Assembly (NCBI GenBank): GCA_021399435.1 | Contig: JAJTUP010000016.1 | Location: 992,001 to 1,056,000, forward strand | DNA: 64,000 bases | Reading direction: 5' to 3' | Origin: Diaporthe sp. PMI_573 | Lineage: Eukaryota > Ascomycota > Sordariomycetes > Diaporthales > Diaporthaceae | Part shown: positions 44,785-55,677 of the stretch, piece after piece | Layout of the letters: every line of letters starts with the position of its first letter | Position numbering within the stretch: the first letter of the stretch is position 1 | Notes under the pieces: model-generated | The model's input: only the letters and a program-made list of their open reading frames with translations | What the model was told of the DNA's origin: nothing | Databases searched by the model: none | Translations under genes and position numbers: made by a program

Positions 44785-46164
44785 ATGTCCGGAAAGAAGA
44801 CCCCAGACAACGAGAAGACGGCCGGAGATCGCCGCCGATCTACCAACCCCTCCACCGACGAAACTCCCTCCCCGCTGGCAGAGAACAGCTTTGACCTGGC
44901 ACCTGGAGACTCGCACACCTCCGACCCCCGTTTTGGTGCCATTGGCGGCCCCGCTCCGACCAACCCGGTCGGAGTCACCAGCCCGGAGTCCGGCTTTGTG
45001 CTTTTTGCTCCGCACTCACAGCTGGCGCCCGCGGTTCGCCATGCCACAGGCCTGGCGAGCCTCAACCCCTCGTCAACCCAGAGAACCCTCCGGTCCAACC
45101 AGCCGGGGAATTCCTATGTTGCCAACCTGACGACCTGGCGGCGCGGACCGGACCAGACCGCCGCTCGTCCCACGCCCCCTCGCGCCGACCCTCGCGGCCA
45201 GGGCCGTCCCGAGGTCCGTGCCGAGGTTCGCCGGGGTGCTCCGGCCGAGCGCCGTCATGAGGACCACCGCGGTGGCTTCGACGCTCGTACCACTGCGTAC
45301 CAGGCGGGGGAGCTGCAGAAGTACCAGGAGAATGGACAGCAGCAGGGACAGAAGGGTGGCCAGCGGCAGCAGGCAGTGTGGCGAGGACCACGCCAGCCGT
45401 TCAGGCCCATGAACGTAAAGCTAGACCCCGAGGCTGCCAACCGCCCTCTTACAGCAGCAGACAAGACATACCGTGATGAAAGGGGCATCTCTTACAACTA
45501 CAAGGGAGATGCCAAAAACCCCACCAACGAGTCCGCGGACATCCCGGACGAGGTGAACTGCTCCGTGTGGGTGACCAGGCTTCCCCCGGACTGCACGTAC
45601 AGAGACCTCCTCAGGGCCGTCGCTGTCCACCGTCCAGGCAAGGTCTTTGCGACTGTCATCTCGCCGCCAAAGAAGCCCGAGAACTGGCGCCAGGCGCGAC
45701 TCTCCAGCACTCGCTGCTCTGCAGCCAAGATCGTCTTCTACAACGCGGAGTCGGCACGAGACATCATCAACGTCGCGGAAGAGGGAAACTTCATCGTCAA
45801 CGACTACAAGGCACAAATCATCCCGAACAAGATCAAGGTCGCGCCGCAGGCCTCCACCAACCGCACCACACGTTGCGTCGAGATCACGGGCCCGGCCGAG
45901 CTCGTCGGCGAGGCAGAGCTCACGCCCCTTTTCAATCGGTTCTTCTGGTGGGAGACAGAGTGTGTCCTGGTCCTCAATGAGTGGTTTGAGTGCGGCCTGA
46001 AGTTCCGCACCATTGAGTGGCGCTTCGCAAGCTACCAGGCCCAGGCCTCATCGGCTTGGCACACCATCATCGACCACTGCCCTGCCGCCGCGGTTCACTA
46101 TGCCCAAGATCCTTGCGAGCACGTGTTGGCCGACCAGGTGCAGCAGGTGTCGCTGGGCCAGTAA
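44785..46164 (+). CDS. Fungal RRM-like RNA-binding protein with long disordered N-terminus
   Basis: A 459-residue frame from the ATG at 44785 (MSGKKTPDNEK). The frame is open further upstream but has no ATG there. Residues 1-240 are rich in Pro, Arg, Gly and Gln, with RG-like stretches (RRGAPAERRHEDHRGG), and are probably unstructured. Residues about 256-345 look like an RRM: NCSVWVTRLPPDCTYRDLLR, then KVFATVISPP, then SSTRCSAAKIVFYNAESARD and NKIKVAP. A second conserved part (about 350-440) has TRCVEITGPAELVGEAEL and an aromatic, Trp-rich stretch. Such proteins are found across Sordariomycetes without assigned function. RNA binding is inferred from the fold-like pattern, not from perfect RNP motifs. 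Confidence 0.75.
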   Translation: MSGKKTPDNEKTAGDRRRSTNPSTDETPSPLAENSFDLAPGDSHTSDPRFGAIGGPAPTNPVGVTSPESGFVLFAPHSQLAPAVRHATGLASLNPSSTQRTLRSNQPGNSYVANLTTWRRGPDQTAARPTPPRADPRGQGRPEVRAEVRRGAPAERRHEDHRGGFDARTTAYQAGELQKYQENGQQQGQKGGQRQQAVWRGPRQPFRPMNVKLDPEAANRPLTAADKTYRDERGISYNYKGDAKNPTNESADIPDEVNCSVWVTRLPPDCTYRDLLRAVAVHRPGKVFATVISPPKKPENWRQARLSSTRCSAAKIVFYNAESARDIINVAEEGNFIVNDYKAQIIPNKIKVAPQASTNRTTRCVEITGPAELVGEAELTPLFNRFFWWETECVLVLNEWFECGLKFRTIEWRFASYQAQASSAWHTIIDHCPAAAVHYAQDPCEHVLADQVQQVSLGQ

Positions 46165-47689
46165 GGACAGCAGTGGCAATGAGGATAGCATCCTGCAAGT
46201 GCAAGCAGGAGTTCGGAGGTTCTTTGAGGGTCGCAATTTCTTTTGTGTGTCTCTTTAGTCTTTTTTTACCCCGCGGTTTAGATGATTCTCTTGCGGGTTG
46301 CAGGGCGCCGTCGGTATGGCTTGGTTTTTCGTGAGGAGCACAATGGAATATTGTATTACTACTGTACATGCTTTTGCGTTCTTTTGATTCTGTTGTCTTT
46401 TGATCCTCTCTGAGACTCGAGAGTGATTGGGGAAGGGTCCTCCTTGTTTTTTGTATCACCACCGCCGACATCATGTCTTTTGTCTTCACGTGGTCTTGGA
46501 AATGCGAGTGTATTTCACCAGGACTACTATTTCATAGGCCAAGCTCATTGAGAGCTACCCTGTCTGAACCCAGGCTACTTAAGTAAGCAGCTACTCTACC
46601 TACTTCCTTGGTCATTGTCTCTCTGCTGTTGACCAGCAAATGGTCATCCACAGACATCATGGCAGCCGAAGTCACACCTGACCAGCACAGGTCCATCCGT
46701 ATTTCTCCAGCCCCTTCATTTTACCACACACACTCACACAGATTCGTCTCATTCTTCTCTCCCTCTGCCGATGCAATCATAGCCCCACGGCGCCATAACA
46801 CAAAGAATTTGTGAAGTTGAAGAGCTCGTTTTGCTGACACCTTTTTGTGACACCACTTTCAGGTTTACGCTCCGTTTCAGATCCAACATACAACATAATG
46901 GCGGATTGAAGTTTATCTCATTGAGGAGTCTTTTTCCTTGCGGAAATCCAGGGGCAATTGTGTTCAGCGGGCTCGATTAGCTTAATGATCGTTCGATCGA
47001 GAGCGCTTCGAGTCGGACTTTGAGACTTTCGCTAACAATGTCGACAGGCGCTCTAGTTCGCTCCAAAGTGATGCGGCCTCGGGAAGGACTCGAGGGTACT
47101 GGGAGGTCTGAGTTATCAAATGGACAATGTTGCTCGTCAAGTCCCGCGAGAATGTCTAGATTACGCCAGGTGAGTACTCCAGTTTCCATGATCTAGCTCA
47201 CATTCAGGCAGTAATTGCCTCTTCAAATTTGAATCATGTGCGCGAGCATTCAACATTCACCGCCGAAATCTGCAAAATTCGCGTTCGGGTACCGTACTCA
47301 AGACGTCTCTAATAGTATAGGGGAAATCATACCCCAGGAACACACGGAATCTTGTGTATCATAGATGACCTGGCCCATAAGACCTCTCTGCATTCATTGT
47401 TTAGAAGAAACATATTAACATTGCACATGCTCGCTCGAGCCAAGATTGATTCCATCGTTTTGTCCACGGCGACACGGGGCTTGAACATTGCCGCGAATAA
47501 ATACCATGTGTGTTCGGTTGTGGCTAGAAGAACCATATTAACAAATCCTCCGGACTGGTGTCTGCAGTATATGGGAGCCATGCCGCCACACATGGTAAAT
47601 AAGCAGAGTTTCAATATTGGAATACAGAAATTCAGGCTCGTTAGCCAACCCATAGGTTTCCATGAGTCATCCACTATCTTGTCCTCCCG
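46165..47689. other. Non-coding spacer left of the transposon
   Basis: AT-rich in its right half. A 19-bp imperfect direct repeat (TAGAAGAAACATATTAACA, one mismatch) lies at 47402-47420 and 47525-47543. Overlapping frames at 47327-47674 lack any domain. Confidence 0.45.
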
Positions 47690-47691
47690 TA

Positions 47692-47733
47692 ACGTGCCCG
47701 GCCCGGATCTCGGCCCACCCCCGTTCTCGGCCG
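47692..47733 (+). repeat. Left terminal inverted repeat of the Fot1-like element
   Basis: 42 bp, exact reverse complement of 49500-49541. It is followed after seven bases by the transposase stop codon. Confidence 0.95.
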
Positions 47734-47740
47734 CCCTCCG

Positions 47741-49381
47741 TCACCCACGCCGCCTTCGCCGTGACGCCGACGCCACCGCCACCACGATAGTTGACCCCAT
47801 TTCTGATGGTGTTTCTGACTCTTCTGACCCGTCGCTATCTTCTGGTACCACGCCGGCTTCTATTTGGGTCCTCCGAATAGCCTCAATGCCGGCGAAAAGC
47901 TCATTTGGGTCAAGTTGAACCTTCTTCCTTCGGACCGCCCTGCTGACTTCAATTTGGCGTTCCAGCTCCTGGGCTTTTTGTGAGGACATCGTCAGACTAA
48001 CGTCTTTCTGGTCCCAGCTCTTGAGAATTTTCCTGAAGAGGAGTCGTTGTGTGGGGCTCAGTTGCTTCCGACGGGCATACCGGGCCACCATGCCACGTAG
48101 CTCTTGAGACCGCTTAGGGGTCGCAAAAAAGGTCCCTCGCGGCAGACAAAAGCACTTATCGGTGCAAAAATGGCTACTGAAGCCATCGCCAGCAGCCAAT
48201 TCCAGCGTTTTTGCTTCCTTTACGCGGTTGTCTTCGATAAAGTGGCTTCCAAGTGCCCTATGCTTAGACAACGGCCAAAGACCCGTTGCCTGCCAGCCAG
48301 AACGGATATTTGACTCCGTAAGTGCCTCTATTCGGGCCTTGTGATAGCAATAAAGGAAACGTTTCTTTGCCACGACTGACGATGAATCGTGCCCTCCTTG
48401 TTGGCCGAGATGCTTCTTGAAGGCAGTCTTCAGAGGGCCGAAGACCGCCACATCTAGCGGTTGAAGCATATGTGAGGTATGGGCTGGCAAAAAAACGATA
48501 TACACCTTATTTGAGAAGCATTCCCACATGAAATCCACCGTTGTGTGTGTGTGGTGCCCATCGATCACGAGAAGGCGCCATTCAGAGGGGTCTTCCGGCG
48601 CCGTCAGCGGAAGGAAGACCCTCCGAAGCCAGTGGATGGCGATAGGTTCCTCCATCCACCCCTTTTTCGTCGCCGTGAACTGCCAGCCGTCGTGATCTTC
48701 AAGGGCGATAGGAAACCACTGCTGCTGAATGCTTAGTCCCTTGAAAATAATCAGAGGAATCAGGGACTTGCCCGTGGCAGAGATACACTCGAGGAAGGAG
48801 GTCCACGCTCTCGAATTAAAGTCCTTCTGAAGAAGCTCGCTGCCGTCAGAATAGCCGATAGTCAGGGCCTTCTCTGACTTGCCCTCCATAAGCCCACCCT
48901 CGTCGGCGTTCCATCGGTTGGCCGGCTTAATCGCCTTCACGATAGGTAGCCCCATGAAGTCAAACCACGACCCGACGTTCTGTTTGGTGGCTGCCCTAAG
49001 CCTCTTTGCTTCAACGCGCTGATACTTACGGCTTCGGAGGATAGGGTGACGAAGGAGGAAGGCCCTTAGCCACTTTTTTCCGAGAGGATCGACCTCCTTC
49101 CCCGAGGAGCCCAGACGGGCCGCCAGGGCCCTCGTTTCCCAGCGAGTCAGGGCATGGCCAAGGCTGCTTTGGTTGACCAAAAACATCGCCAATTGGTCCT
49201 CCTGATGGTCAGAAAGAACCCTCAGAGGGTTGGCGGCGACGTGATGGCTTTGGCAGCCGGCGAGACGACTTTGAAGTGTTGAGCGTGGAATATGCCAGGT
49301 CCTGGAAGCCTCCCTGACGGGCATGCCATCCCTGACCGCCACGATGGCGTCGTGCATCTCAATTTCACCATAGGGCTTCAT
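47741..49381 (-). CDS. Fot1/pogo-family transposase
   Basis: An intact 546-residue frame from the ATG at 49381; Fot1 transposase is 542. The frame upstream of this ATG runs into the terminal repeat and so is not used. The N-terminus (about 1-120) holds two helix-turn-helix units of the psq/CENP-B type, with DAIVAVRDGMPVREASRTW as the first, which bind the terminal repeats. The DDE_1 catalytic core has Asp160 in NRWNADEGG, Asp274 in LLVIDGHHTHT and Asp310 in AHTSHMLQPLDVAVFGPLK, the DDD triad of this family. The C-terminus is basic and ends in SRRRRRG. The enzyme cuts and pastes the element at TA sites in the nucleus. No stop or frameshift is present, so it may be active. Confidence 0.95.
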   Translation of the reverse strand: MKPYGEIEMHDAIVAVRDGMPVREASRTWHIPRSTLQSRLAGCQSHHVAANPLRVLSDHQEDQLAMFLVNQSSLGHALTRWETRALAARLGSSGKEVDPLGKKWLRAFLLRHPILRSRKYQRVEAKRLRAATKQNVGSWFDFMGLPIVKAIKPANRWNADEGGLMEGKSEKALTIGYSDGSELLQKDFNSRAWTSFLECISATGKSLIPLIIFKGLSIQQQWFPIALEDHDGWQFTATKKGWMEEPIAIHWLRRVFLPLTAPEDPSEWRLLVIDGHHTHTTVDFMWECFSNKVYIVFLPAHTSHMLQPLDVAVFGPLKTAFKKHLGQQGGHDSSSVVAKKRFLYCYHKARIEALTESNIRSGWQATGLWPLSKHRALGSHFIEDNRVKEAKTLELAAGDGFSSHFCTDKCFCLPRGTFFATPKRSQELRGMVARYARRKQLSPTQRLLFRKILKSWDQKDVSLTMSSQKAQELERQIEVSRAVRRKKVQLDPNELFAGIEAIRRTQIEAGVVPEDSDGSEESETPSEMGSTIVVAVASASRRRRRG

Positions 49382-49499
49382 GATAACAAGGATAATGCCT
49401 GGAAGAAGTTTGGTGACCAGAAAAAAAGTCCTCGTGAAGAAAACGTTGATTTTATAGGGGGTGGGTACAGACGCGTGCACGCGTGAACGCGGGTGTGGG

Positions 49500-49541
49500 C
49501 CGGCCGAGAACGGGGGTGGGCCGAGATCCGGGCCGGGCACG
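49500..49541 (-). repeat. Right terminal inverted repeat of the Fot1-like element
   Basis: 42 bp, exact reverse complement of 47692-47733, followed by TA. Confidence 0.95.
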
Positions 49542-49543
49542 TT

Positions 49544-51707
49544 ACTCTTTCGTCGCATACTCATTCCGTCCAATATTCATTTCTCTCGAAGGTTTTCCAG
49601 TCGGCCTCATCTTTCTGAATCTTCCCCATTTCGTCCAGTCTTCTGTATCACATATCGTCTGATGTTCTACATAATCTTCACCAGCCAAGTTTGCATATCC
49701 CCACACGAGCTCCCCTCACAATGTCTATAGTATCTACAGCTTCCAGTCCTTTTGCAACGTCTTTGTAGCGGGCATCTGAATAAGTGGATCTGACCGGAAA
49801 GGGCTGGGAGAGCTACAGATGTCTCTTCTGCATTAAGGCACTCATTCCTTGACCCACAGGAAACCCGATGCGACTACGACCTTATGAGAGACGTCCATGT
49901 TGGTAATCGAACCGAGCATGAGACATGACACATCCGTTCTTCCAGTGTCCGCCCATTTCAGTCGGCCCGAACAGCCATAAGCGGTTTACAAAAGTTGATC
50001 GAGTGATGGGAAGGTGCCAGGGGGGAAGATCTTGTGTCACACTTCAATGGGTTAGACTGTGCATGAACGAAGCCAGCCATGCTAAGAAGGCGAAACGCCT
50101 CCAGCCAGAGGGGACTACTGTAGATCACCAAACCATGTTTGGAGCTTCCAGAACGATTTCCAGAGCCGGAGGATCTGCATCTAGGCATGCGAAATTGGGA
50201 CGACACCGAAGACTAAGCGATTCTGGGTGCATTGAAACTTGAAGTTTTAATGAAGTTGCCTCTGGTGCTCAAATATCATGCGCAAGTGTTCACCGTCTAC
50301 AATATCTGCCGGATAAGTCAGCGGACCCAATTGTACCGGTAGCATTTGTGTTGCGCAAAATTCATTTTGACATGCCAGCATGACGAGACACGCGGAATTC
50401 GATATGAATGTGGAGTGCTGATGATGGCTCATTTGATCACGACACTTATGTTTAACGCTGTTTAACTGTAGCGAATGACCGTGGCTGCTGAAAATGTCTC
50501 AAACACTCTTGTGCAAGTCAATGACTAAACAGGCGTGGTAGTCAAACATTGAAACAGGAGTCAGGGGTGTTCAGTCGAACCCACAGACAGTCCGGGGGAG
50601 CATCAAACCTTGATCTTTGGGGGCCATCAGACGAGATGCAAGAATGTCTGGGCGCCGTCTCGCGGGCCGCTCAGAGTGGCTTCTCCGTGGTGCCGTCGTG
50701 CGAGCCGATTGGGCGTTCCCGTGGGTTCCTGAACCCGAACATGTGCCAGGTGCCACCGTTGGTGTGACATAATAAGGGTCCCTTGCAGTACGGCTATCCC
50801 CAGGATGCTGTCAGCTCGCCACGCCCGAGTTAGTGCGCTACTCCAGAGCAGGCTCGGCCGCCCAAAGCTGCGGCCTCACCTGCGGCTGTCTTGGCACACC
50901 ACCAGAAACCGAGCAAGATGGCCGTCCTCCTGGGCCTCCTCCTGCCTCGAGAATTGGCCTGCTCTGGCTGGCTGCATGGCCATGGCCGCTGTGCTACAGC
51001 GGCAAAGAAGGCCAAGCTTCTGACGATGTCTTGGCCTTTCGAAGCGGACGATACACGAGATCTGCTGTCCGCGAGCCCCTTATCCGGCATCCGATACCTC
51101 CTCATCGCGAGGCGCAGCAGCTTGTGTCCGCCATTCTCGTCGTCTGGAGTGTCTCCCTGGCGGTAGTGACAGCCATCCGGGCTCAGACGCCGCCACTCGA
51201 CTTCAAACGAACTAGCGTCACACTTGACCTTGTCTGACAGCTAAATCATCCAGTAACACTGCCCTCGTCCAGTTGGAGCCTCAAACTATCAGACCGGATG
51301 TTCAGATTTTCGTGATGGCTGCCTTCGGCCATGGCCTCACCCATTCCCAGGTTGGACCTTTTTGCCATCCAGCTGGGGCCAGATCGGACGGGCCATGGGA
51401 TATGTATATAACCTCTTCTCTGTCCAACCTCTCATTCTTGGCGAAGACCTCATCACACACTCACAAGCACAAGAACTCATCTGCACAGACCTCTCCTTCT
51501 TCCACTCCTTGCTACCTTTTACCCGGATCTGCGACCAGGAGTCTGCGAATCCGTTTCAATACTTGGCATCTACAGCTTAACAAACTCGAGTCTTCGTTTC
51601 CAGTTTCGTTTTTCACCAGCCCACAGGCCATCCCTTGTCATACCTGCCCGTAATAGTCGATTGACTCGATCCTCACCCAAAACACCCAAATAATAATCAT
51701 CGTCAAC
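49544..51707. other. Non-coding spacer (2.2 kb)
   Basis: GC-rich at 50830-51240 with overlapping open frames on both strands, none with a domain. The right end is the promoter of the BAS2-like gene. Confidence 0.5.
51405..51412 (+). promoter_or_regulatory. TATA box of the BAS2-like gene
   Basis: TATATAAC about 300 bp before the ATG at 51708, followed by a pyrimidine-rich leader (CCTCTTCTCTGTCC), a usual arrangement for highly expressed fungal genes. Confidence 0.45.
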
Positions 51708-52448
51708 ATGGTCGCCTTCAAAGCCACAGCAGCCTTCACCCTCCTCTTCGCCCTGCAGGGCGCCATCGCCCTGAGCCCAGCAAGCTCCGACGGCTCCGCC
51801 TCGTCCAAGGTCCTCCGCTCCGCCAAGCACGAGCAGCGCCAGGCCGCGCAGAAGCCCCCCGTCCTGCAGGCGCAGCCCAGCCAGATCCCGGACCCGACGC
51901 TCGCCAGCGGCAAGGGCAACGGCAAGAACTCGCAGTTCATCACGGGCGAGTGCGTGGACTCGACCGACTGCGGCGCCCAGCAGACGGACCTCACAAAGGT
52001 CTGCTGCGCCTCCGTCAAGAACCAGGCCGGCGCGACCGTGGGAGTCTGCTCCGGGTCCGCGGTCGGGAACGCCGCCCCCAAGCTGGGGTGCGGCTTCGGT
52101 GACGGCAAGCAGAACTCGGGCGCCGGTGCGGCCCAGGCCCAGGCTGGTGGTGCTGCTGCCCAGGCGAGCGGTACACAGGCCAGCGGTGGTGCCGCGGCCA
52201 GCGGCGCAGCCGCGAACAACGCCGCGTCCGGCGGGTCTTGCCCTCCTACCAGCACCAACGACAGCCTCGGGCCCGGCAACGTCGGCGTCCCCGGCAAGCA
52301 GTTCGTGACGGGCCAGTGCACCAGCGACGCCAACTGTGCGTCCAACTGCTGCGTCTTCGGCGGCGGTAGCGACAAGACCATTGCTGTCTGCCGTAACGAG
52401 CCTGCGCTTAAGCCCACTGAGAAGTGCGGCTTCACATGTACCGCCTAA
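51708..52448 (+). CDS. Secreted cysteine-rich protein with two BAS2-like domains
   Basis: Single-exon gene of 246 residues. Residues 1-22 form a signal peptide. A Gln/Ala-rich propeptide-like part follows. Domain 1 (about 75-130) starts SQFITGEC and has cysteines 82, 88, 99, 100, 114 and 128, ending GCGFGDG. Residues 132-176 are a low-complexity Ala/Gly/Gln linker. Domain 2 (about 196-246) starts KQFVTGQC with cysteines 204, 210, 214, 215, 228, 240 and 244 and contains KCGF. The QFxTGxC...CC...C...CGF pattern is that of BAS2, a biotrophy-associated secreted protein known from Magnaporthe and present in Colletotrichum. BAS2-type proteins usually have one such domain; here there are two. A role at the host interface is inferred. 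Cys178 and Cys244 are extra. Confidence 0.85.
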   Translation: MVAFKATAAFTLLFALQGAIALSPASSDGSASSKVLRSAKHEQRQAAQKPPVLQAQPSQIPDPTLASGKGNGKNSQFITGECVDSTDCGAQQTDLTKVCCASVKNQAGATVGVCSGSAVGNAAPKLGCGFGDGKQNSGAGAAQAQAGGAAAQASGTQASGGAAASGAAANNAASGGSCPPTSTNDSLGPGNVGVPGKQFVTGQCTSDANCASNCCVFGGGSDKTIAVCRNEPALKPTEKCGFTCTA

Positions 52449-53176
52449 GTAGCTGAGAATGCTACTGGACCGACATGGTCTTGGGTGTAAGTCGGCCGCT
52501 CGGAAAGAGGTACCGACTGGTTCATGCTCGTGTTGCGCACGGAAGGATGCTTGGATAGGTGGTGGAAGTAATCATGCATAGCGGGTGGAACGGGTTGCAT
52601 TGTGGGTTGCATTGCTTGAAACGATAACTGGATTCTTCTCGTCACCTCAAGGCCGGAGACAAGCGGCCATATTCGCTCTTTATAATAACCTTGGAAGTTC
52701 CTGATGGATCTTTTAATAATGTCATGATATGCCAATGAATTTTAATTCTACATGATTGATTTGCGGCTTTTGTGATTGCGGCTCGCTCTCACGCTCCATC
52801 AATCAAAAGTCAGATGCATCGGACTATCGCATATCATTCTCAACTTACTGCTCGGAAGTCTTGTTGATGCCTAATCCAGTTGTACTGAGAAGTGGCTTCC
52901 AAAAAGACAAATGTGGAAAGGCAACTGATGTCCGGCGAGACTGGAGTAGTCACTTATTGCCCAGACAGGATTTGCATAGAGTTGACAAGGAGCGGATGCA
53001 CTGGCTATTTCGTCCCACCCTCTTCAAGTGTCATTCTCTACACTCATTGCCGTTCCAGCTTAGTAGAGGAACTCAAAGAGTACAAATAGTCCACCTGCAT
53101 ATTGACCTGGAGCATGACCCGGTCGCTCACCAGTCCAGGTTCAAGAGTCCTAAGATCAAGTATATCCACTTTACGC
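52449..53176. other. Intergenic region between convergent genes
   Basis: A GGGTTGCATTG duplication lies near 52592-52616. No supported gene. Confidence 0.5.
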
Positions 53177-54357
53177 TCACGAGACGTTCGCAGGTTGTAT
53201 CCTCGGCCTATCCCCCAAGATCTCAGGCACCCATCCAATCTGATCGTCCTCAAAGTCGTGAAACCGACGGTCCTGGTCGGCGACATCGACAGTTCCGCCC
53301 CGCACGTACAAGATAGCCGACCCCTCAGCGTCAGGGCCAGACTCCACAAGATCCTCGTCGTTGTGGATGAAGCACTCGTACTCGACGAGCAGGTCGTAGC
53401 TGCGCAGCCGCTTGCCCAGCAGCAAGTCCCACGCGCCCGTCTCGCCCCCGAAAGTGGCCGCGGAATCGTCCCCGACCTTGCCGCCGCAGAGGAGGAGATC
53501 GTATAGCAGGCCCATGGTCAGGAAGCCGCTGCCGTCACCAGCGGCCGCGGAGGAAGGTAGAGACAGGTCGACGAGGAGCCACTGCACGTGGTCGCGGCCC
53601 TCCTCGTTCAGGTCCTCGGACGAGTAGCTCTTGATGATCTCGAGGCGCGTGATGGGTGGCCCACGGCCGGAGGTGACGCTGACGTCGCGCCAGCTCGCGC
53701 CGGGCCGGAGGTACACCTCCCGCAGGAGGGATGCCGTGTCTCCGGCAGGTACTGGAACCCAGAGGGGCAGCCGGAAGCGCCTGGCCACTTCCCCCCCGTC
53801 CCGGTATGCACTTTCGCCACGTGCTGCTACCCAAGGGAGCCGCCGAAAGGGCCTCGTCACGTCCCCCTCGAGCGATAGGAACCACCGCGTGCGCCGGTGC
53901 TCAGCGGCGGTGAAGCAGGCCGCGGAGCTGAAGAGGGGTTTGAAGTCGCGAGCCAGGACGGGGTTCACTGAGGGCGGCAGCGTGCAGGACCAGGCTGGGC
54001 CCTCGTCCGCGGGCGGGCCGGTCCAGGGCAGCCCTTGCGGGTGGGACAGGATCTCCTTCGCGAGGAGCCGGAAGGTCCTGCAGGTTGCCTGTGTGTTTGT
54101 GGGCCGGTCAGTTGAGAGGTGCGCCAAATGCTCGGCATTTTATGCGCGCGAACGCTGGGCGCGAGGCGAGGCGAGGCGGTCCACAACGTATCGTGTTAAG
54201 CATCTATGCCAGTGTTTTTTCAAAACGACATCGGAAAAGGTTCGGCCCAGTGGTGTCTTCTTACCTGCGAGGTGAGGAAGCTCCGCAGATCGATGCTGCT
54301 GAGGTGCTGGAGTACCAGGATCCGTGTCTCGGCCGGCAGATCTTCGAAACACGCCAT
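53177..54357 (-). CDS. F-box protein of unknown target
   Basis: Exons 54265-54357 and 53177-54088 with a 176-nt intron (GTAAGA...ACACAG, CTGAC branch point) give 334 residues. Splicing joins MACFEDLPAETRILVLQHLS and SIDLRSFLTSQ to ATCRTFRLLAKEIL, an F-box: LPxE near the start, a LxxL core and a SL/TC-R turn. F-box proteins bind Skp1 through this helix set and present targets to the SCF ubiquitin ligase. The remainder (about 60-334) has many Trp, Arg and acidic residues, with LEIIKSYSSEDLNEEGRDHVQW and RRFHDFEDDQIGWVPEILG, and no leucine-rich or WD repeats that I can see. The target is unknown. The first exon was recovered only from the splice sites, so the start is less secure than the body. 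Confidence 0.72.
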
Positions 54358-55677
54358 GCCGAGCCGATATGGTGGGGACGGTCACGTTAGGTCGGGGTGG
54401 AAGGAAATCAACTGGCGAGGCTGTGGTACAGGCGCCGCCGTCCAGGTTGAGGTTGACTGGGATTGAAGGAGCGCGTTTGCACACGGCCACCTCAGGAAGA
54501 GTGATGTGAGGGCGGGTTAGGGTTATATCTGTTTTGTTGGCCTGAGAGGTCAAGAATAAAGGGTCCCTGCCCCTTGGATGACTTGCAGAGGATGTGTGGG
54601 TCACAATTCACTGTATTCAACGAGTACACTGATGCGCAGTGGTCTGGTGCGAGACTGGCCCAGGCACGTGCCAGGGCAGACGGTTGACAGCATGATCTGC
54701 GGGTCTGGAAAACCATAAACTAGGTTGACATCATTGGGGTCGAGCATGTGTGCATGTTTCCCAGAGACGGAGACGTCATAGGGGCGACTGTGTCAGGGTC
54801 CATGTTCGTGCCCAGCTCCTGCTCGGCCATCCAACATGCTGTTTTGCGAGAATTCTCACCGAGCGGTCTTTCCCATCTTCTTAATTGCCCTGCCAAAATT
54901 CTGCTCCAGTCAGTCATCATAGGTCGTCGTAAGGTTGACCATTGTAGAATACCTAACATGGCATTCTCGGTTGCACGTACCTGGCCACCTCATCAGGACG
55001 AGTTCCGGGCCCGAGTGAATCGGCCGAGTCGGACCACAGCTGGGTCTGGTATTCCAACCTAGGTATGTTGGGATTTCGGCCACGTCCAGTCCAAATCACT
55101 AGCAGGCTCGAGACTCCAGAAGAGATACTGAAGTGTAGGAAGCACTGATGATCGAGTGGTCGGCCTAATAGCCTTGAAAAGACTACCTGTAAGACCTCAT
55201 CCTCCCTCATACGTCTCGCCGTCGTCAAACATCCTTCCTAGTGGTCCCATTGGCCTCGCAACGCTAGGGAACTCCGTCCCTCAATGACGCCTTTCCCAAG
55301 CTCTAAAAAACCTGGCCATACACTGCCCACGCTGATCCCTTCGTGACCCAAATCCCACGAGAACCATACCATTCCTCCATTCCCTTGTGTTCACCTTCCT
55401 GCCTCTCAAACCAAACCAAAAAAAAAAAGAAGGGGAAACTGCACCGCCGCCTGGTGTGCTCCACCGAAATGCATACACGTTCAATGTCGCATTTCCACAT
55501 CCATTGCTCGTTGGGGGGTATCGATGCTATCGCCTTAGGCGCCTCGTGTACGTTTGTTGTTGCAAGTCGAAACCCATCATCCTCAAGAGCAAACACTCCC
55601 TTGTCCTGCTCCGTCGTGCTTGGATTCATTTCGTTTGCTGTGAATCCCCCGTCTCTCCCCTTTTCACCAATAATCAA
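54358..55677. other. Non-coding spacer (1.3 kb)
   Basis: Between the F-box start and the bZIP stop. A poly(A) run lies at about 55418-55430. No supported gene. Confidence 0.5.

Larger units (their letters stand above)
47692..49541 (-). mobile_element. Complete Fot1/pogo-type DNA transposon
   Basis: An 1850-bp element bounded by perfect 42-bp terminal inverted repeats, starting ACGTGCCCGG and ending CCGGGCACGT. It is flanked on both sides by TA (47690-47691 and 49542-49543), the target duplication of the Tc1/mariner-pogo superfamily. It holds one open transposase frame on the minus strand. Length, repeats and coding content match Fot1-like elements of Fusarium (about 1.9 kb). Perfect repeats and an unbroken frame suggest recent insertion and no repeat-induced point mutation. 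Confidence 0.95.

Noticed and set aside
47352..47918. Plus-strand frame running into the transposon
   Set aside because: It crosses the terminal repeat and antisense transposase, so most of it is an artefact; the flank part has no domain.
50833..51237. 134-codon plus-strand frame in GC-rich spacer
   Set aside because: Overlapping long frames on both strands show that GC content alone keeps them open; no motif.
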